Positions 60,005 to 64,000 of a stretch of DNA of 64,000 bases are shown piece by piece. The position numbers were made by a program, and so were the translations under genes. The notes under the pieces are model-generated. The model worked only from the letters and a program-made list of their open reading frames with translations. It ran no database searches and had not been told where the DNA came from. The stretch lies in the NCBI GenBank assembly GCA_039820585.1, contig JBCBPV010000006.1:1-64000 (forward strand), read 5' to 3'. Positions within the stretch are counted from its first letter, which is position 1. The number at the start of each line of letters is the position of its first letter. The DNA is from JBCBGF01 sp039820585 (GTDB lineage Bacteria; Pseudomonadota; Alphaproteobacteria; Rhodobacterales; Rhodobacteraceae).

Positions 60005-61234
60005 CTACTCGGTCGCGGCCTCTGCCACAGCGGTAAAGCGCGCCAGATCGGCATCGCTGTCCAGATCGGCCACATCGTAGGCTTCGGTTACGGCATCGAT
60101 GGACAATGCGACATCCCGCACCACGGATGCACCCTGACCCACCGGGCCATAGGTCTCATCACCCACCTGAATATAAAGCGAGCCCGCATTGCCCGCACGA
60201 AGCACAGGCGCTTCCTCGGTTGCGGGCAAAACGAAGCGTTCCCCCGCATCCAGGATCTTTTCAAACACAATCGTCCCGTCCGACGCCCGCACGCGCACCC
60301 ATGATGGCCGCACGGCAAAAAGCACTACGTCCGGCGGCGCGGTTTCGACCACCTGTACAGGCGTGCCCGCCAGCTCGTCCAGCGTTGGCGGCGGGGCCGG
60401 CACAAAAATCGGCGCAGCCTCGGCCAAATTGCGGGTGTCGTTGGGGTCCGGCGCAAACGCACCTAGTGATCCCGGTTCAATCGTGGCAATCGGGCCATCC
60501 CGCGCGGTCAGTACCGGCACATCAAGCGCCTGCGGACGATACAGCCGCTCCAACCCGTCGGCGGCAGGCCCCTCGGCCAGAACAGATCCGTCACCCGCGC
60601 TATTTTCATCGACAATCGCTGCTTCTAGCGGATCAAGCTGTGACAGCACCACCGGTGTTTGGTCGACCGGCGTGAACTGAACCTTTTGTACCTCTTGCAA
60701 CACCGCCCAGCCGCCATAGCCAATGCCCGCCACCAGTGCCATCATCACTGCGATGGACCCAATGGCCCCGGCCTGGATGCCTGAAAACGGGGCGCTGTCG
60801 GTAGGAATGAAAGACACGCTGGGTTGTGCCAGCGGATCACGTGCGCCCGTGGGATGGCTTGTCGCGACAGCGCCTTTGCGTGCCTTGCGACCTTTTCCGC
60901 CTGGCTTGGGGTTCGCGGTACCGGTGGCCCCGACGAAATTACCCTCTTCGCAGAACGCCTGATACGCCCATTCCGGATCAAGCCCGAGATAGCGCGCATA
61001 TGATCGCACATAACCCGCGATGAAGCCCGGCGATTCAAAGGCGGATGGGTCGGCGTTTTCGATGGCGGCGATGTAGGGAGCTTTGATTTTCAGATCCCGC
61101 TGAACATCAAGAAGCGATTTGCCAAGCGTCGCACGCTCGCCCCGCATGATGTCGCCGAGACGAAGTTCGAAGTCGTCGAACCCCTTAGGTTGTTCGACAG
61201 CAGCAGCTTTTGGCGTGTCGGAACGCCTGATCAT
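60005..61234 (-). CDS. rodZ: RodZ-like cytoskeletal membrane protein (HTH and DUF4115)
   Basis: A 409-residue protein linking MreB to the membrane in rod-shape control. The N-terminal HTH domain (about residues 20-95, GDIMRGERATLGKSLLDVQ and FIAGYVRSYARYLGLDPEW) is followed by a basic linker, one membrane helix (IGSIAVMMALVAGIGYGGWAVL), a long acidic periplasmic stretch and a DUF4115 domain near the C-terminus (SWVRVRASDGTIVFEKILDAGE). I start it at 61234 (MIRRSDTPKAA). Upstream of ispG. With bactofilin, M23, PBP1A and amidase it makes this window rich in cell-shape genes. Confidence 0.88.
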   Translation of the reverse strand: MIRRSDTPKAAAVEQPKGFDDFELRLGDIMRGERATLGKSLLDVQRDLKIKAPYIAAIENADPSAFESPGFIAGYVRSYARYLGLDPEWAYQAFCEEGNFVGATGTANPKPGGKGRKARKGAVATSHPTGARDPLAQPSVSFIPTDSAPFSGIQAGAIGSIAVMMALVAGIGYGGWAVLQEVQKVQFTPVDQTPVVLSQLDPLEAAIVDENSAGDGSVLAEGPAADGLERLYRPQALDVPVLTARDGPIATIEPGSLGAFAPDPNDTRNLAEAAPIFVPAPPPTLDELAGTPVQVVETAPPDVVLFAVRPSWVRVRASDGTIVFEKILDAGERFVLPATEEAPVLRAGNAGSLYIQVGDETYGPVGQGASVVRDVALSIDAVTEAYDVADLDSDADLARFTAVAEAATE

Positions 61235-61309
61235 GCAACCTGCCCCATTTACAAACCCGTTCCCCTCGGCGCTGAGAATCGCCACGAGCATAGTGAAAAC
61301 ACATTAACA

Positions 61310-61326
61310 CAGGCACTAAGTACCTG
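61310..61326. repeat. Palindrome between hemA and rodZ
   Basis: CAGGCACT and AGTACCTG, eight-base arms around a single A, match at seven of eight positions (the odd pair is G-U in RNA). It lies 14 bp after the hemA stop and about 76 bp before the rodZ start, both on the minus strand. It may be a weak hemA terminator, since TGTTAATGTGTTTT follows, or an operator for rodZ. Confidence 0.4.
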
Positions 61327-61340
61327 CACATTTTCAAGAT

Positions 61341-62564
61341 TTAAGCAGAAAGCTCGGCACGATTTAGGGCACAATGTGACCAAAGCGCGTCCATGGCGCT
61401 GACCAACGCATCCATTTCACGCGGCCCATGTACGGGCGACGGCGTGAAGCGCAACCGCTCGGTTCCCCGAGGGACGGTGGGGAAATTGATGGGCTGCACA
61501 TAGATGCCGAAGTCTTCAAGCAGCATGTCCGACAGCTGTTTGGTATGCACCGGATCGCCGACGATCACCGGCACGATGTGGCTGCCGTGGTCGATGATCG
61601 GCAGGCCCATCCCTTTCAGTCGCAGCTTCAAAATGCCCGCCTGCGTCTGATGCTGTTCGCGGATTTCGGGATGCGATTTCAGATAGTTCACGGACGCAGC
61701 TGCACCAGCTGCCACCGCGGGCGGCAATGATGTGGTAAAGATGAAACCAGGCGCATAGGACCGGATCGCATCACACATCTTCGCACTGGCCGCGATGTAG
61801 CCGCCCATCACGCCATAGGCCTTGGCCAACGTCCCGTTGATGATGTCGATACGGTCCATCAACCCGTCCCGCTCGGCCACGCCGGCGCCACGGTGGCCAT
61901 ACATGCCGACCGCGTGCACCTCGTCGATATAGGTCAGCGCCCCGAATTCATCGGCCAGATCACAGATTGCTTCAATCGGCCCGAAATCGCCGTCCATCGA
62001 GTAAATCGATTCGAATGCGATTAACTTTGGCGCGGCGGGATCATCGGCGGCGAGCAGTTCGCGCAGATGGTCCAGGTCGTTATGGCGGAAGATGCGTTTC
62101 TGCCCGCCATTGCGGCGGATGCCCTCGATCATCGAGGCATGGTTCAGCGCGTCGGAATAGATGATCAGCCCGGGGAACAGTTTGGGCAGGGTCGACAGCG
62201 TCGCGTCATTGGCAATGTAGGCCGAGGTGAACAGAAGCGCCGCTTCCTTGTGGTGCAGATCCGAAAGCTCTGCCTCAAGGCGTTTGTGATAGACCGTCGT
62301 GCCAGAGATGTTGCGCGTGCCGCCCGACCCTGCGCCAGTCGCATCAAGCGCTTCGTGCATTGCCGCCAGAACCACCGGGTTCTGGCCCATGCCGAGATAA
62401 TCGTTTCCGCACCACACCGTCACCGGCGTCTCACTGCCATCGGGGCGGCGCCAGGTTGCGTGGGGGAAATTGCCCTTTCGCCGTTCAATGTCGATGAACG
62501 TGCGATAGCGGCCTTCGTCGTGCAGGCTTTGCAGCGCCTGATCCAGATGTGCGGTGTAGTCCAC
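61341..62564 (-). CDS. hemA: 5-aminolevulinate synthase HemA
   Basis: PLP enzyme condensing glycine and succinyl-CoA to 5-aminolevulinate, the alphaproteobacterial route to heme, cobalamin and bacteriochlorophyll. The 407-residue protein has YRTFIDIERRKGNFPHATW, VWCGNDYLGMGQNPVVL, GSGGTRNISGTTVYHKRLEAEL, FESIYSMDGDFGPI, DEVHAVGMYGHRGAGVAERDG and the PLP-lysine region NGTLAKAYGVMGGYI. The upstream region contains an FNR/FnrL-type box, so oxygen control is likely, as known for Rhodobacter hemA. Confidence 0.96.
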   Translation of the reverse strand: MDYTAHLDQALQSLHDEGRYRTFIDIERRKGNFPHATWRRPDGSETPVTVWCGNDYLGMGQNPVVLAAMHEALDATGAGSGGTRNISGTTVYHKRLEAELSDLHHKEAALLFTSAYIANDATLSTLPKLFPGLIIYSDALNHASMIEGIRRNGGQKRIFRHNDLDHLRELLAADDPAAPKLIAFESIYSMDGDFGPIEAICDLADEFGALTYIDEVHAVGMYGHRGAGVAERDGLMDRIDIINGTLAKAYGVMGGYIAASAKMCDAIRSYAPGFIFTTSLPPAVAAGAAASVNYLKSHPEIREQHQTQAGILKLRLKGMGLPIIDHGSHIVPVIVGDPVHTKQLSDMLLEDFGIYVQPINFPTVPRGTERLRFTPSPVHGPREMDALVSAMDALWSHCALNRAELSA

Positions 62565-62639
62565 CGTCTACTCTCCCTTACCCATTCGCGTCATGTAACT
62601 TTTCACTGCCCAGCACACAACACGAGATATATTGCGGCC

Positions 62640-62653
62640 CTGATTTAGATCAA
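62640..62653. promoter_or_regulatory. FNR/FnrL-type binding site in the hemA-M20 intergenic region
   Basis: CTGATTTAGATCAA (TTGATCTAAATCAG on the hemA strand) matches the FNR consensus TTGAT-N4-ATCAA at nine of ten fixed positions. Its centre is about 82 bp upstream of the hemA start and 85 bp upstream of the divergent M20 peptidase start. FnrL control of hemA is established in Rhodobacter, which supports assignment to hemA. An AT-rich TATATCT follows on the hemA side at about 62625-62631. Confidence 0.65.
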
Positions 62654-62730
62654 TTCCAGACAGGTGCGGCATCTAGACAGCGTCTTGAGCCCTGATAGGG
62701 TCGCGCGCTGGACCAGATGAGGAGCCCCTG

Positions 62731-64000
62731 ATGAGCCTTGATGCCGTTCTCGCCAAAATCGACGCTGACCTGCCCGCCGCAACAGATCGGTTGCTGGAGC
62801 TGCTGAAGATCCCGTCCATTTCCACCGACCCCGCCTTTGACCAGGCCTGTAAGGAGGCCGCCGACTGGCTGGTCCGGGATCTGGCCGCGATCGGGATCGA
62901 CGCGGCAAGCCATCCCACCCCCGGCAAGCCGATGGTTGTGGGCCATGGTGGCGAAGGGGGCCCGCATCTCATGTTCTACGGCCATTACGACGTTCAGCCA
63001 GTTGACCCATTGGACCTTTGGCACAGCGATCCCTTTGCACCGGCGCTGGAAGACACTCCTGCGGGCAAGGTTATCCGGGGTCGCGGCAGCGCCGATGACA
63101 AGGGCCAGCTGATGACCTTTGTCGAGGCGTGCCGCGCCTGGGTCGCGGTGCACGGATCACTTCCCTGCCGCCTGACCATGTTCTTCGAGGGGGAAGAAGA
63201 ATCAGGCTCCCCCTCGCTGATCCCGTTCCTGAAAGAACATGCTGAGACGCTGAAGGCCGATCTTTGCCTGATCTGCGACACCGGCATGTTCGACCCCCAG
63301 ACACCGGCCATCACCACGATGCTGCGCGGGATGCTGGGTGAAGAGATTGTAATCACCGGCCCGGACAAGGACCTGCATTCGGGTATGTACGGCGGCCCCG
63401 CGATCAACCCGATCCGCGTTCTGTCGCGCATCATCGCCAGCCTGCATGACGACACCGGGCGGATCACAATTCCCGGTTTCTATGACGGGGTGCCAGAGCT
63501 CGGCGATGATCTGCGCGCGCAGTGGGAGGGTCTCGGTTTTGATGCCGAAGCGTTCCTGGGCGCAGTCGATCTCAACACACCGGCCGGCGAAGCGGGACGC
63601 AGCGTGCTCGAAATGGTCTGGTCACGGCCCACGTGCGAGGTCAACGGGATTTCGGGTGGCTACGAAGGCGACGGGTTCAAAACCGTGCTGCCGTCCAAAG
63701 CCAGCGCCAAGATCAGTTTTCGCCTGGTGGGCACGCAAGACCCTCTCGCCATTCGCAAATCGTTCCGCAAGATGGTCACCGACCAGCTGCCGCCCGACTG
63801 CAAGATCGCGTTCATCGACCACGGCGCCTCAGAGGCCAGCGTCATGCCAACGGACGCGCCCGCGTTTGAGCAGGCGCGCCAAGCGCTGTCCGACGAATGG
63901 CCCCGCCCGGCGGCGTTCATCGGCTCTGGCGGGTCGATCCCGATCGCGGGGTACTTCCAGGATATCCTCGGCGTGGATTCGATGCTGATCGGCTTTGGTC
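62731..64000 (+). CDS. M20 family metallopeptidase (dipeptidase-like), 3' truncated
   Basis: The frame runs to the window edge; 423 codons are present and perhaps 30-40 are missing. It begins MSLDAVLAKIDADLPAATDR with ribosome site AGGAG at 62719. Metal-site motifs are intact: LMFYGHYDVQPVDP (His, Asp), RGSADDKGQLM (bridging Asp), FFEGEEESGSPS (catalytic and ligand Glu) and LICDTGMFD (Asp). The inserted dimerisation domain begins near EIVITGPDKDLHSGMYGG. This layout fits M20 peptidases of the carnosinase/dipeptidase type rather than DapE. It is divergent from hemA, sharing a 166-bp control region. Confidence 0.9.
   Translation, partial: MSLDAVLAKIDADLPAATDRLLELLKIPSISTDPAFDQACKEAADWLVRDLAAIGIDAASHPTPGKPMVVGHGGEGGPHLMFYGHYDVQPVDPLDLWHSDPFAPALEDTPAGKVIRGRGSADDKGQLMTFVEACRAWVAVHGSLPCRLTMFFEGEEESGSPSLIPFLKEHAETLKADLCLICDTGMFDPQTPAITTMLRGMLGEEIVITGPDKDLHSGMYGGPAINPIRVLSRIIASLHDDTGRITIPGFYDGVPELGDDLRAQWEGLGFDAEAFLGAVDLNTPAGEAGRSVLEMVWSRPTCEVNGISGGYEGDGFKTVLPSKASAKISFRLVGTQDPLAIRKSFRKMVTDQLPPDCKIAFIDHGASEASVMPTDAPAFEQARQALSDEWPRPAAFIGSGGSIPIAGYFQDILGVDSMLIGFG

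Noticed and set aside
1..64000. CRISPR arrays, insertion sequences, integrases, prophage genes
   Set aside because: No direct-repeat arrays, transposase or integrase motifs were seen on either strand; the window looks like stable core chromosome.

Overview
This GC-rich, gene-dense window reads as chromosome of a marine-type Rhodobacteraceae (Roseobacter group, Alphaproteobacteria). Lineage evidence: the histidine phosphotransferase ChpT of the CckA-ChpT-CtrA pathway, the ornithine-lipid pair olsB-olsA, a C4-pathway 5-aminolevulinate synthase with an FNR/FnrL-type box upstream, a monomeric isocitrate dehydrogenase, the zwf-pgl-pgi Entner-Doudoroff entry operon, and ribosomal protein bL21 with a C-terminal helix-hairpin-helix extension. 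I see no phage, insertion sequence, CRISPR array or rRNA. Two tRNAs are present (Ser-CGA, Gly-CCC). Genes at both edges are cut.

Layout. 1-4.4 kb: the 3' part of a polyphosphate kinase 2 gene, a TetR regulator, and a compact operon of circularly permuted ATP-grasp, alpha-E and transglutaminase-like proteins, a predicted but uncharacterised peptide-forming or peptide-cleaving system. 4.4-10.1 kb: M32 carboxypeptidase, heme A synthase, TrmJ, a ThiE-like protein and the ornithine-lipid operon. 10.2-13.7 kb: a DUF3553 protein, chpT and a NitT/TauT-type ABC importer. 13.7-20.6 kb: rplU-rpmA, with a good promoter and a structured leader, a terminator, then lysE-GNAT-GNAT2-obgE-proB-proA. 20.6-23.6 kb: an ECF42-type module (SRPBCC, DGPF/YCII protein, sigma factor) behind a candidate own-type promoter, then a DUF2059 protein. 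24.1-29.2 kb: a folate/corrinoid one-carbon cluster (small 'virulence factor' family protein, MetF-like reductase, methyl-THF:corrinoid methyltransferase, ASKHA/2Fe-2S activator) with no substrate methyltransferase or corrinoid protein in the window. It is broken by a small gene interrupted by TGA and by a small membrane protein gene.

29.4-38.8 kb: monomeric isocitrate dehydrogenase, a thioesterase, a sulfotransferase, zwf-pgl-pgi with a perfect LacI-type palindrome 20 bp before zwf, a radical SAM protein of unknown substrate and a DUF924 protein. 38.8-49.5 kb: an MFS transporter, queA with a giant AsmA-like protein, a peroxiredoxin-ferritin-like pair, an M23 peptidase-bactofilin pair for cell shape, and a second MFS transporter with no standard start codon ahead of its first membrane helix. 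49.5-64 kb: DUF2189 protein, prfB, PBP1A and amidase; an aminotransferase; an M48 protease and a DsbA-like thioredoxin; ispG and rodZ; hemA; and a truncated M20 peptidase.

Many neighbours overlap by ATGA or GTGA, and several convergent pairs abut or share bases at their stop codons. The most rewarding places are the ATP-grasp/alpha-E/transglutaminase operon, the radical SAM gene, the ECF42 module and its palindrome, the incomplete corrinoid cluster with arginine-rich tails, the rplU leader, and the bactofilin-MFS junction with its possible CTG start.
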